Shown here piece after piece: positions 37,625 to 46,504 of a DNA stretch of 58,127 bases (positions within the stretch are counted from its first letter, which is position 1; each line of letters starts with the position of its first letter). The translations under genes were made by a program, and so were the position numbers. The stretch is from Acidobacteriaceae bacterium (GTDB taxonomy: Bacteria; Acidobacteriota; Terriglobia; Terriglobales; Acidobacteriaceae), in NCBI GenBank assembly GCA_025350325.1, contig JANXYB010000002.1, forward strand, positions 1-58,127, given 5' to 3'. Under the pieces are notes generated by a model that was not told the DNA's origin, made no database searches, and saw only the letters and a program-made list of their open reading frames with translations.

Positions 37625-37840
37625 TTAATCGTTGCGTCCCGGGCGGAATCGCAAGCCGTAAAAAAGGCCGAGTGCCAGCATAATTGCGCCCCACCAGACG
37701 GGGGCATGCAGGTTGGCCAGGATCACATTGGCGGTATGCCCCGTAATCAGTTCGAACAAGCCATAGCCAAAAATCATCGCACCATAAATAGTGAGAAGAA
37801 CACCAATGAAAAACCAGATAGAAATGCTCGAGGAATGCAT
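37625..37840 (-). CDS. Two-TM small membrane protein between symporter and isomerase
   Basis: This 71-residue protein has two hydrophobic helices (residues about 8-30 and 44-63) joined by a short loop and a basic end (RFRPGRND). A strong GGGAGGT site precedes the ATG, and it starts 12 bases after the symporter stop, so it is co-translated with it. I know no function. Its place suggests a small accessory subunit of the symporter, as DUF485/DUF4212-type proteins accompany other SSS transporters, but it does not show their motifs. An alternative ATG lies four bases upstream in another frame and is not supported. Confidence 0.75.
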   Translation of the reverse strand: MHSSSISIWFFIGVLLTIYGAMIFGYGLFELITGHTANVILANLHAPVWWGAIMLALGLFYGLRFRPGRND

Positions 37841-37852
37841 GCATGACCTCCC

Positions 37853-39646
37853 TTACCAGAACATGATGTTGAGCCCGAGAAAGCCGATGATGGCGATCAC
37901 CAGCCAGAAATATTCGTTTTTATAGAGCGGCACCGGCTCTTCCACAGGAATCTTGGTAGCGCCGTAGACCAACCCGTCCAATTCCTCGATGGGGCGGGCC
38001 TTGCCAAACATGCTGACCACGAATACGACGATGACGGATACGCTGACCGACCACAGGGCGCGGTACATGTTCTCTGCCATGTCTTTTGCGTCTGGAGAAA
38101 TCGCCACATAGCGCAGCGCGGATGGATCAATCTTGACCCACGCCCACAACCCTATCGACGTCAACGTGCCCATGAGTAAACCCCAGAATCCGCCGGCCTT
38201 GGTGGCGCGCTTCCAGAACATACCCATCAGCACAGCGCCCAGCAGCGGCGAGATAAAGAAGCTGAACAGCGCCTGCACATAGTCCATAATGCCTTTGGCA
38301 TTCATGACCAGGTACGCGGCGCCAATCGAGATCACTACGCCTAAGATCGTTGCCCAGCGACCTACCGCGACATAGTGCTCATCGCGCGCCTTTTTCACAA
38401 TCAGCGGCTGATAAATGTCGTACGTCCACACCGCAGAGAAAGCGCTGACGTTGCCGGCCATGCCACTCATAAATCCCGCGATTAAAGCGGTAATGCCCAA
38501 CCCTAGTAGACCAGGACTGCAATAGCGAACCAGCATCAGCGGCTGCACTTCGTTGTAGCTGTGTAAGCCCGCGCCAGGATGCGCCGCGACTACGTTCTCG
38601 CCCACCAGCTTCATCAGGCTACCGTCGGCATTTTGCAGCACTACCAGTCCCAGCAAACCAGGCAAAATGACGATGAACGGAACTGCCATTTTAAAGAAAG
38701 ATCCAATCACCGGAGCCATGCGCGCAGATCGCAGGCTGTTCGCGGCTAGTACCCTCTGCACAACCAGGAAGTCCGTTGTCCAATACCCAAAGCTGATTGC
38801 AAATCCAAGACCAAACACGATACCGGTCCAGTGAATGCCCATTGGGTTGTCGGAGAAGTGGCCCATGCTTCGCCACATATGTGTATAGTCACCGGCTGGA
38901 ATCGCGCCGTTAGCAATGTTATGGGCGATTTTCGCCTTGAGACCTGTCCAGCCGCCAGCCTCAATCAATCCGAGAATTGGCACCAGCAAGGCGCCTCCCC
39001 AGATAAGCACAAACTGCAAAACTTCATTGAAGATTGCCGAACGCAACCCGCCCAGTGCCACGTACGCAGCAACCGCCAGCGACGAAACAATGATGGAGAA
39101 GTTCAGGTCCCAACCCAACACCACCTTCATCACTTCCGCCATCGCAAACATGTTCACGCCGCTCATCAGCACGGTCATAAACGCAAACGAAAATGCCGCC
39201 ACCACGCTGGCGCCCTGTCCGTAACGAAGCTTGAGATACCCCGGCACGGAGTGCGTCTTACAAACGTAATAGAAGGGCATCATCACCATGCCCAGGAAAA
39301 GCATCGCCGGAATCGCGCCAATCCAGTACCAATGTGCCGCCAGAATGCCGTACTGATATGCAGAACCAGCCCAGCCCATCAGTTCCAGCGAACCCAGGTT
39401 TGCGGAGACGAAGCTCAGACCCGCGATCCAAGCCGTCATTTCGCGCCCGGCCATGAAAAACTCTTCGCTCGTATTCGCCTGCCCTTTGAGGTAGAAGCCG
39501 ATCCAGATCACCATCACGAAATAGATCGCGATGACAGCGATGTCGAGCGGGCTCAAGTGCGCCAGCGATGGAGAACTGAGGGCGAGGAAAGTTGCGGCCG
39601 AGTTTCTTAAACCGGCCACCATTAACGCTGGTATCAAACCAAGCAT
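37853..39646 (-). CDS. Sodium:solute symporter (SSS family, SGLT-like)
   Basis: This 597-residue inner-membrane protein imports a solute, probably a sugar, with sodium. The start is ATG 39646; the frame extends 74 codons upstream without support. About 14 hydrophobic helices are visible. The family hallmark G-R-E-M-T-A-W in the first loop and the LeuT-fold helices follow (GQANTSEEFFMAGREMTAW, SFVSANLGSLELMGWAG, AYVALGGLRSAIFNEVLQF, GMAGNVSAFSAVWTYDIYQP). It leads an operon with a small two-TM protein and a sugar isomerase-like protein, which together suggest monosaccharide uptake and isomerisation. The 250 bases upstream (39647-39895) show no gene. Confidence 0.92.
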   Translation of the reverse strand: MLGLIPALMVAGLRNSAATFLALSSPSLAHLSPLDIAVIAIYFVMVIWIGFYLKGQANTSEEFFMAGREMTAWIAGLSFVSANLGSLELMGWAGSAYQYGILAAHWYWIGAIPAMLFLGMVMMPFYYVCKTHSVPGYLKLRYGQGASVVAAFSFAFMTVLMSGVNMFAMAEVMKVVLGWDLNFSIIVSSLAVAAYVALGGLRSAIFNEVLQFVLIWGGALLVPILGLIEAGGWTGLKAKIAHNIANGAIPAGDYTHMWRSMGHFSDNPMGIHWTGIVFGLGFAISFGYWTTDFLVVQRVLAANSLRSARMAPVIGSFFKMAVPFIVILPGLLGLVVLQNADGSLMKLVGENVVAAHPGAGLHSYNEVQPLMLVRYCSPGLLGLGITALIAGFMSGMAGNVSAFSAVWTYDIYQPLIVKKARDEHYVAVGRWATILGVVISIGAAYLVMNAKGIMDYVQALFSFFISPLLGAVLMGMFWKRATKAGGFWGLLMGTLTSIGLWAWVKIDPSALRYVAISPDAKDMAENMYRALWSVSVSVIVVFVVSMFGKARPIEELDGLVYGATKIPVEEPVPLYKNEYFWLVIAIIGFLGLNIMFW

Positions 39647-39895
39647 CGAGTCACCTTGAATTGGGGTTGATACATCCGCAAGTTGTATGGACGTTCGCCC
39701 TAAGTAAATGGGTTTACTGCACAAGTTGTCAAGCGTCTTGGGTGAAAAAGCTGTAGGCTGTACATCAACCATCAAGCAGCAACCGCGACCAGCGTTTCGC
39801 GCACAGAGAAGCGAAGAATATGTAACCTTTTTCCGCACGGAGTCTAACACAAGCTGCAACGCCCGCAATACGCACGCGTTCCTGCTTTACGCTGG

Positions 39896-41119
39896 CTACG
39901 AGGGAGCACCCAAACTTCTCAGCAACGAAATCGTTTTACTTGGTCCGCCGGGAAACATCTCCGCATACCCCAGCGCCGTACACTCCACCAATTCATCAGG
40001 GCGCTCATAATGTCCGGGTAATTTGGCGCGGATGGAGAGATCTGCGCCGCGCTGCACTAGAAACTCAAGCACCGGCAAGCCATAGTCGTACAATTGCGAC
40101 GCTGCATGAAAGACGGCTGTCTGCCCGCCCACGCCCGCCTCATCCAGTTCGGCGCGTGCGTTGATGTCGGCCCCCTTCTCCAGCAGGATTCTTGCCGCCT
40201 CGACATTTCCATATTCCGCGGCGACGTGCAGCAGAGTCGATTCACGCAGCAGCATCCTCCGGTAAGCGGTGTTGCCAAAATCCAACTCGCCAAAACGCCT
40301 GCTCATCAACGACGCGTCCCGATCAAGATGTTCGACAAACCGATCGAGCCGCCCGCGCAGTAGCTCAAGTACAGCAGGCAGGTCGCGCTTTGTTGTGCAA
40401 CCAGCATTCATTAGCAGATCGATGCATTCGCCAAGCTCCGCAGAGCGCGAGTAAGTGCCAATCACATAATCGAGAGCCGTCTCGGGATGTTTGCGCCCCG
40501 GCTTTGAGCAGTTGGGATCTGCTCCGTGTTCGAGCAGCCACTGCAGCGCCCTCGGCTGCACTGTTTCGCACGGCGCAAAAATAATGGGGAAATGTCCATT
40601 CCATTCCGCGTTCACATTGGCCCCATTCCGGACGAGTAGCTCCATCATGGGAATACGATCGGCAACCAGCGCCGCACGCATCAGCGGGCCATCGCCGCCC
40701 TGGTGCAGATCCGAACCGTGGTCGATCATCCACTGCGCCATCGCCAATCGCACCGCACTGGGAGCCTCCCACGGCACGCGGCATTCGGCCACCCAAGTCA
40801 GAGGGCCGTTCTTGTTGTAGCCGATGGGCGCATGATGAAGCGCGGGGTTGCGTGTCATCAAGAGCTTCACACCAACGAGATCATTGCTGTCGATCGCCTG
40901 CTTCAGTGCTGCAATTTCATTCATCGCCCCGTGCGCCTCAATGTACGCCTTCAGCTTGGGCCAGTTGGCAAAGCCGTAAAAGCGTGCGACCGTACGTTGA
41001 GCCTCGCTCACTGATGCGGCTCTGCCGGCCTTCAACAAGCCTTTCGCTTGGTCCTTCAAGTAACGCAGGTTAGGGCGTTCGGGGAGTTGTCGCGGAGAGT
41101 CCGATGATTCGCGAGCCAT
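39896..41119 (-). CDS. Ankyrin-repeat protein
   Basis: This 407-residue cytoplasmic protein has an N-terminal conserved helical stretch (LRYLKDQAKGLLKAG, TVARFYGFANWPKLKAYIE) often found before bacterial ankyrin repeats. At least five ankyrin units follow, for example ALVADRIPMMELLVRNGANVN and HVAAEYGNVEAARILLEKGA. No signal peptide is visible. The start is ATG 41119 because AAAGGAGG lies seven bases upstream; the ATG 15 bases earlier overlaps that site. Ankyrin repeats mediate protein binding, but the partner is unknown. Confidence 0.85.
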   Translation of the reverse strand: MARESSDSPRQLPERPNLRYLKDQAKGLLKAGRAASVSEAQRTVARFYGFANWPKLKAYIEAHGAMNEIAALKQAIDSNDLVGVKLLMTRNPALHHAPIGYNKNGPLTWVAECRVPWEAPSAVRLAMAQWMIDHGSDLHQGGDGPLMRAALVADRIPMMELLVRNGANVNAEWNGHFPIIFAPCETVQPRALQWLLEHGADPNCSKPGRKHPETALDYVIGTYSRSAELGECIDLLMNAGCTTKRDLPAVLELLRGRLDRFVEHLDRDASLMSRRFGELDFGNTAYRRMLLRESTLLHVAAEYGNVEAARILLEKGADINARAELDEAGVGGQTAVFHAASQLYDYGLPVLEFLVQRGADLSIRAKLPGHYERPDELVECTALGYAEMFPGGPSKTISLLRSLGAPS

Positions 41120-41248
41120 GCGGCCTCCTTTCATTGCTGCGCCCGCTGTCCGCGATTCGGGCTGAAAGAAGGTGTAAATGGAGATCTACCTTGAGGTGGG
41201 CTTTGAGCCCTTTCCGCGGACCGGATGCGCCCCTGACGCTTGCTGGAA

Positions 41249-41317
41249 GCGTATCAAAGAAAGTGCTGCAAGCGTAGCAGAGAAAGCGCTGCAGGCGTAT
41301 CAGCGAAAGCGCACATG
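41249..41317. repeat. Short 23-bp tandem repeat before the aminotransferase gene
   Basis: Three 23-base units (41249-41271, 41272-41294, 41295-41317) share GCGTA-C-GAAAG-GC; the last one decays at its end and a partial unit precedes the first. They lie in the 381-base non-coding stretch 41120-41500 between the divergent ankyrin and aminotransferase genes. That stretch shows no gene. Confidence 0.65.
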
Positions 41318-41500
41318 CCGATCCAACAAGTAAACCTGCCAAGGCTGCATTTCGTGCTTGTTTCCATACCATTTCAGCGATACCTTGAAGCATGGAACCA
41401 TTCCTCCCCTCTTCTGGTTCGCGTAAGTCCCGGGCATTTCCCAAGTCCGCTTTCGCTACAGATATTCCTCGCTCAATCACCACCTAAAGGAGTCGTGCCG

Positions 41501-42718
41501 ATGTATCCGACTGTCGATCCTATAGCTCCTACAGGCTTTTCGCGCCGCAACTTCTTTCGCCTCGCTGCCGGCGCGTCCGCGTTGGCCACCATGCCCATTC
41601 TGACCGAGGCGCATCTGGCCTTCGCCGACCGTCCCAAGTTCGCCGACCCCAACAAAGGCATTCACATCGACGCGAATGAGAATCCGCTTGGACCGTCGGA
41701 AGGTGCGCGCCAGGCGATGACTGACATTCTTCCCCGGGGCGGACGCTATCTGTTCAATCTTGAGCAAGACCTGGCCGAGACCTTCGCCAAAATAGAAGGG
41801 CTGGACCCCGCCTCGGTGATGCCGTACGCAGGTTCCAGTGAGCCTTTGCATTACACCGTGCTCGCGTTCACCGATCAGAGCAAGCCCTTGGTCATCGCCG
41901 ACCCGGGCTATGAAGCGCCCATGTGGGCAGCGAAAATATCGGGCTCCTCGGTGCTCAAAGTTCCTCTCGCCGACCCCAAGGGCGCGGCCACGCATGACAT
42001 CAAGGCAATGCTTGCCGCCTCATCCAACGCCGGCGTGATTTACATCTGCAATCCCAACAACCCCACCGGCACGCTCACCACGCGCAGCGATATTGAATAC
42101 GCCGTAGCCAATGCCCCCAAGGGAACAATCCTGCTGATCGATGAAGCCTACATTCATCTCTCCGACGCCCCCTCGTCTCTCGACTTTGTGAAGGAAGGCA
42201 AAGACGTCATCGTGTTGCGCACCTTCTCTAAGCTCTACGGCATGGCCGGCATTCGCATGGGTTTGGCCGTCGGCCGTCCTGAGTTGCTCGAAAAAATAAG
42301 TAAGTTCGGCGGCCAAAACTCTCTTCCCATCACCGCCCTGGCCGCAGCCAAAGCCAGCTTGCTCGACAAAGATCTGGTGCCCACACGCAAGAAACACATC
42401 GGCGACATCCGCCGCGAAAATCTTGCATGGCTCAAGAGCCAGGGCTTCGGCGTCACGCCGTCCGAGAGCAATTGCTTCATGCTGGATGTGAAACGACCCG
42501 GCAGAGAGGTAATGGCCGGCATGGCGGCGAAGGACATTTACATCGGCCGTATCTGGCCGGCGTGGCCGACGCAGGTGCGCATCACCGTTGGGACACCGGA
42601 AGAGATGATGGCGTTCCGCAAAGCTTTTAAGGAAGTCATCAGCAGCAATACCGCTGGCCTTGTGCTTCCACCATTGCCGCGCAAGCTTCGGGAGCGACCT
42701 TTTACGCATCTTTCCTAA
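41501..42718 (+). CDS. Tat-exported histidinol-phosphate aminotransferase-like enzyme
   Basis: This 405-residue fold-type I PLP aminotransferase resembles HisC. ATG 41501 is chosen because AAAGGAG lies nine bases upstream and a twin-arginine signal follows at once (FSRRNFFRLAAGASALATMP); the open frame starts 87 codons earlier without support. Motifs are HIDANENPLGPS at the mature N-terminus, CNPNNPTGT, IDEAYIHL and RTFSKLYGMAGIRMG with the PLP Lys. Export of a folded, PLP-loaded enzyme to the periplasm is unusual for a biosynthetic transaminase, so a role in periplasmic amino compounds is more likely than histidine synthesis. No his genes are nearby. A strong terminator follows at 42743. Confidence 0.9.
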   Translation: MYPTVDPIAPTGFSRRNFFRLAAGASALATMPILTEAHLAFADRPKFADPNKGIHIDANENPLGPSEGARQAMTDILPRGGRYLFNLEQDLAETFAKIEGLDPASVMPYAGSSEPLHYTVLAFTDQSKPLVIADPGYEAPMWAAKISGSSVLKVPLADPKGAATHDIKAMLAASSNAGVIYICNPNNPTGTLTTRSDIEYAVANAPKGTILLIDEAYIHLSDAPSSLDFVKEGKDVIVLRTFSKLYGMAGIRMGLAVGRPELLEKISKFGGQNSLPITALAAAKASLLDKDLVPTRKKHIGDIRRENLAWLKSQGFGVTPSESNCFMLDVKRPGREVMAGMAAKDIYIGRIWPAWPTQVRITVGTPEEMMAFRKAFKEVISSNTAGLVLPPLPRKLRERPFTHLS

Positions 42719-42742
42719 CGTACATACCCATCGCAAACAGCG

Positions 42743-42771
42743 AAAGCCTCGACAGACCGTCGAGGCTTTTT
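42743..42771 (+). terminator. Rho-independent terminator of the aminotransferase gene
   Basis: An eight-base perfect stem (GCCTCGAC/GTCGAGGC) with a five-base loop is followed by a run of five T on the plus strand, 25 bases after the stop codon. Confidence 0.9.
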
Positions 42772-42806
42772 GCTGTTGGCTAGCCGAGTTCGCGATGCCC
42801 AAAACA

Positions 42807-42840
42807 AACGACGGCGCCCGCTTGTTCGGACGCCGTCGTT
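42807..42840 (-). terminator. Rho-independent terminator of the TonB receptor gene
   Basis: A ten-base perfect stem (AACGACGGCG/CGCCGTCGTT) with a 14-base loop is followed on the minus strand by TTTGTTTT, 27 bases after the receptor stop codon. Confidence 0.85.
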
Positions 42841-42866
42841 GTCGTGTAGGCCTAGTTGCTTGATGG

Positions 42867-45800
42867 TTAGAACGTGACCTTCAAAGCCAATTGCGTATTG
42901 AAGGGTTCACCCGACCCAATCCCAGGCGCGCCGTTGAAATCGCCGATGGTGTCATAGAGTTGCATCGTACTAATGGTGGCGGTGTTGGGGTTGTAGGCAC
43001 CATTGCCTCCGCCAAGCGGCGGAGCGAAGTTTGTCCGATTGTAGATGTTGTAGAACTCCACACGGAATTGTGTGTTGATGCGTTCGCCGATCTTAGTGTT
43101 TTTGAAGACTGAGAAGTCAACATCGCCAAATCCTGGAGCGGTGTACCCATTGCGACGTGACGTGCCCCACGTCCCGGCGGGAGGATCGGCAAAGGCTGCT
43201 GGATTAAGCCAGTTGGCTCCAACCTTTTGCTGCTTGAACCCGGCGTAGGGATTGGGGAGGACTTGATTAGCCCGCTGATTGCCTTCGCTAGTGTTGTCGG
43301 TTTGATCATCGGTGAGAACTGTAAACGGCATGCCCGTATGGAAGGCCATCACGCTGTTGAACTGCCAACCTCCGGTGATTGCCTTGTGTCCTTCGAGCCC
43401 GGGCACTTCGTAAGACAATTCGCCAACCAGCGTATGACGATTGTCGAAATCGCTTTGACCGTAATCTCCCTTGAAGTTTCTGCTGTCCTGCGGAAGAGCG
43501 CCTCGATAAGCAGTCACATTGTCGAAAGAGTGGGACCACGTGTAAGCAGCCTGCGCCGTGACGTGGTGATAGTTGCTGGCGCGTAGAGTGGCCTGAAGCG
43601 AATTGTAGTTTGAGTTTCCGATGCTCTGAATCTCGTTGATGTTGCCGTACTGCGGGAAAGCGCCGTAGTATGGGCGGGAAGTCTGATCCACGCCGATTGC
43701 GTTCGGTTGGCTTTGATTAAGGTCGATGATGGAAAGCAGGTGGCGACCTTCGCTGCCCACATATCCAAGTTGAGTAATCACTTTGGGTCCGAACGACTGC
43801 TCAATCTGCATGTTGTAGTTGATATTGTTCGACGGCTGAAAACTCTTCTGGACAGAAAACACCCCGCACGGGTTGGTCGGATTGCAGGAAGGCGCCGACG
43901 CTGAGCCAAAAATATCGACTCCAGGCTGCCATGTCAGAAGTTGACCCGGCTGCGGGGCGGCGGTAATTGAGAACACCGGGCTTGGGCCAGCCGGATTTCC
44001 TTCCAATCCGTTAGGCGCATTGTTGCCCGGACGATTGTCCAGGAATGGGTTGATATTGGGCGTGTCGTAATAAATTCCTGCTCCGGCGCGCACAACTGTA
44101 TGAGCTGTTGCCTGGTAAGACAATCCGACGCGAGGGGAGAAATCCGTGTAAGTCGGATCGTATACCGAGGAGACTCCTGCGCCCTGAAACACTATCCCGC
44201 CGAGAGCCGGACGAAAGACCGAAAGGTCCTTCTTGCCATCGTGCAGCGGTCCCTCAAAATCCCAACGTACTCCCAGGTTCACATTAAGTTTTGGCGTGAA
44301 TTGATATGAATCCTGCGCGAATCCCGAAAAAGTATGGACATAGACGAGACGCTCAGGGTTGCCCAGGGTAATCTGCGACGTGAATACGTCGCCCGCAAGG
44401 TAGTCTGACAACGACTGAATACGAGCGATGATTGCGGGGTCCGTAATAGAGCTGGTGAGAGGAGATTTGGAGAGATCCCAGCCTCCTTGCGTGCCGTTGA
44501 ATTTGAAGTCGCCTTGCCCCTTCCGATGATAGAACTCGTTTAGCTGGACCTGACGGAATTCCACGCCGAATCGCGTCTGATGTTTACCTTTCACCCAGGA
44601 GAGGTTATCTGAGATCTGACCTGTGATGTCGTTTCGACCCTCAGGCGGCGTACGTCCAGTTGAGTCGAATCCTGAGATTTGCAATTCCGGCGCGTCCTTG
44701 AATGGTGAACCATCCACCAACCCGACCGAGGCCACATCGAACCCGGTCTTGTCGTCGTTGAATACCTGGTTGAAGTAGTTCACACCTGCAACAACCTGGT
44801 TCGTCAAGGACGGAGAGAAGTTGTGGTTGTATGTCAGTTGGTAATTCTGCACGTGAATCGGCGCCACTTCGTAATAGGGCAAGAGTGCCGAACCGACAGG
44901 TGCGACCTGGTTTCCCTGCCCGCCAAACCAATGCGCAGACATTGAATTGTTGCTATTCATCGTGTAGTCGATCTTGCCCACTCCGTTGTAGCTGTAACCA
45001 AATTCGGGATCAGGGCTCACGTAATTTCCAATCACCGGGCCAGAAGATTCAGAAGCCGGTGATTTCAATGCGTAGGAAGGCCACAGCAGATTCAACAAGC
45101 CCGAAGAGATTGGGCTAACGCTCTGTCCATTCGATGTAACAACGCTGGCAGCGTAGGCTTGCCAGGCTGTGGTGGGTTCCGTGGCCTGCTCGGGTACGCC
45201 GATAACGAACCTTTGCTGTTCATAGTTCAAAAAATAGAAGAGCCGATCTTTGATGATCGGGCCACCTACCGAAGCGCCGGCGTTATAATCGCGAACTTTC
45301 TGCTTCACGGCAGTGAACGGACTCTTCTTTCCAAAGGCTTCATTGCGATTGAAGTAATAGGCCGAACCGTGCAGTTGGTTGGTGCCGCCCTTCAAACCGA
45401 GTGTCGCCGTTCCCCCGGGGTTGCGGCCAGAGTCCGCGGAAGCATTGGTTTGAACCGAAAATTGCTCGACCGAATCAATGGGCAGAATGATGCCCGCTAT
45501 GCCCGACACGCCGCCTTGGTTTATGGCCGGAATGTTGTGCCAGATGTCGTTGTTATCAACGCCATCGATCTGCCAATTGATCTGGTTAGCGCGCGTACCA
45601 TTGAGTGCGCCGTAACCACCTGCGCCGGAGTTCACAAAGCCAGGGGTAAGCGTGGTTAGCTGCGTAAAATCGCGCCCGTTGAGGGGGGCGTTATCAACCG
45701 ATTGTGCATCGATAATCGTCGTCTGCGTGGTGGTCGTCGTATCCAGCGTGTAAGCATCTGCCGCAACTTCAACCGTCTCTGCATAGCTGGCAACAGCCAA

Positions 45801-46139
45801 CTTCATCGGCTGAGTAAAAATCACGCCGGCTGAGACGGGTACCCCAACCACTTTTTCGCTTCTGAACCCCTGGGCCGTCGCGACGATGTCATACTTGCCC
45901 AGGTTCAACTCAGGGAATGAGTACTCACCGGCTGAGCTCGAAAGCGTACTCAATATCACGTTCGTCGCCACGTTTGTGGCATCGACCTTTGCCCCGGGAA
46001 CGACGGCGCCCGACTGGTCAGTGACGACACCATTGATCCCGCCGCGGAAGGTATGTTGGGACCAGCTCGGAATCGTTAACACCGTAACAAATACGAACGC
46101 AGCGATTGCAAATACACTTCGGGTATTTGGATGAAGCAT
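42867..46139 (-). CDS. TonB-dependent receptor with carboxypeptidase-regulatory-like domain
   Basis: This 1090-residue outer-membrane protein is typical of acidobacterial TonB-dependent transporters, which import large substrates such as glycans or chelates. A signal peptide (residues about 8-27, ending SWSQ) leads to a carboxypeptidase-regulatory-like domain (GVVTDQSGAVVPGAKV...FPELNLGKYDIVATAQGF), then the plug with the P-L-N-G-R-D-F motif at residues 152-158 and IDGVDNND, then the beta-barrel. The last residue is Phe (LALKVTF), as expected for BAM-assembled barrels. GGAGGT precedes the ATG. It stands alone, so the ligand cannot be inferred from neighbours. Confidence 0.93.
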   Translation of the reverse strand: MLHPNTRSVFAIAAFVFVTVLTIPSWSQHTFRGGINGVVTDQSGAVVPGAKVDATNVATNVILSTLSSSAGEYSFPELNLGKYDIVATAQGFRSEKVVGVPVSAGVIFTQPMKLAVASYAETVEVAADAYTLDTTTTTQTTIIDAQSVDNAPLNGRDFTQLTTLTPGFVNSGAGGYGALNGTRANQINWQIDGVDNNDIWHNIPAINQGGVSGIAGIILPIDSVEQFSVQTNASADSGRNPGGTATLGLKGGTNQLHGSAYYFNRNEAFGKKSPFTAVKQKVRDYNAGASVGGPIIKDRLFYFLNYEQQRFVIGVPEQATEPTTAWQAYAASVVTSNGQSVSPISSGLLNLLWPSYALKSPASESSGPVIGNYVSPDPEFGYSYNGVGKIDYTMNSNNSMSAHWFGGQGNQVAPVGSALLPYYEVAPIHVQNYQLTYNHNFSPSLTNQVVAGVNYFNQVFNDDKTGFDVASVGLVDGSPFKDAPELQISGFDSTGRTPPEGRNDITGQISDNLSWVKGKHQTRFGVEFRQVQLNEFYHRKGQGDFKFNGTQGGWDLSKSPLTSSITDPAIIARIQSLSDYLAGDVFTSQITLGNPERLVYVHTFSGFAQDSYQFTPKLNVNLGVRWDFEGPLHDGKKDLSVFRPALGGIVFQGAGVSSVYDPTYTDFSPRVGLSYQATAHTVVRAGAGIYYDTPNINPFLDNRPGNNAPNGLEGNPAGPSPVFSITAAPQPGQLLTWQPGVDIFGSASAPSCNPTNPCGVFSVQKSFQPSNNINYNMQIEQSFGPKVITQLGYVGSEGRHLLSIIDLNQSQPNAIGVDQTSRPYYGAFPQYGNINEIQSIGNSNYNSLQATLRASNYHHVTAQAAYTWSHSFDNVTAYRGALPQDSRNFKGDYGQSDFDNRHTLVGELSYEVPGLEGHKAITGGWQFNSVMAFHTGMPFTVLTDDQTDNTSEGNQRANQVLPNPYAGFKQQKVGANWLNPAAFADPPAGTWGTSRRNGYTAPGFGDVDFSVFKNTKIGERINTQFRVEFYNIYNRTNFAPPLGGGNGAYNPNTATISTMQLYDTIGDFNGAPGIGSGEPFNTQLALKVTF

Positions 46140-46504
46140 AGCGCTTGACCTCCAGTAAAGTGGGTGAGATTTCGATCTCTACGCCCTGTAAATTGCAAAT
46201 AGATCTGCGGAGACGCGGGCGTTTAAGGAACGCGCAAGGGAGCTATCTCTTCTCGGGATAATTACAAGGACTCGGATGGCGGGGTGTGGATTCCATTACC
46301 AACAATAGTTTGAAAGCGAATAAGGAAGCAATAAAGAAACCGATAAAAGTCTGTGGGAACACCATCAATATGGCCTGTTGCTCTTCGATTGCGTAAGCGG
46401 CTTTCTCAGCACCATCAACAATGTGATCTGGCTTACTCGCGGCTGTGCGCGCCGGCACATCCAAGCCCCGATTTTGCTGCCAGTCTCCGAAACGAGGTCG
46501 TAAC
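46140..46504. other. Divergent intergenic region
   Basis: The 365 bases between the TonB receptor and usp genes contain no convincing gene. One minus-strand frame (46243-46506) has a hydrophobic segment but no binding site. A weak CRP-type half-site lies at 46422. Confidence 0.4.
46422..46437. promoter_or_regulatory. Degenerate CRP-type site upstream of the first usp gene
   Basis: TGTGATCTGGCTTACT keeps the left half-site TGTGA exactly but only three of five bases on the right. It ends 67 bases before the usp ATG, close to the spacing of the phosphoketolase site. It may be chance. Confidence 0.25.

Noticed and set aside
41240-41500. N-terminal extension of the aminotransferase upstream of ATG 41501
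   Set aside because: It lies over a 23-bp tandem repeat, lacks a binding site, and would bury the Tat signal inside the protein.
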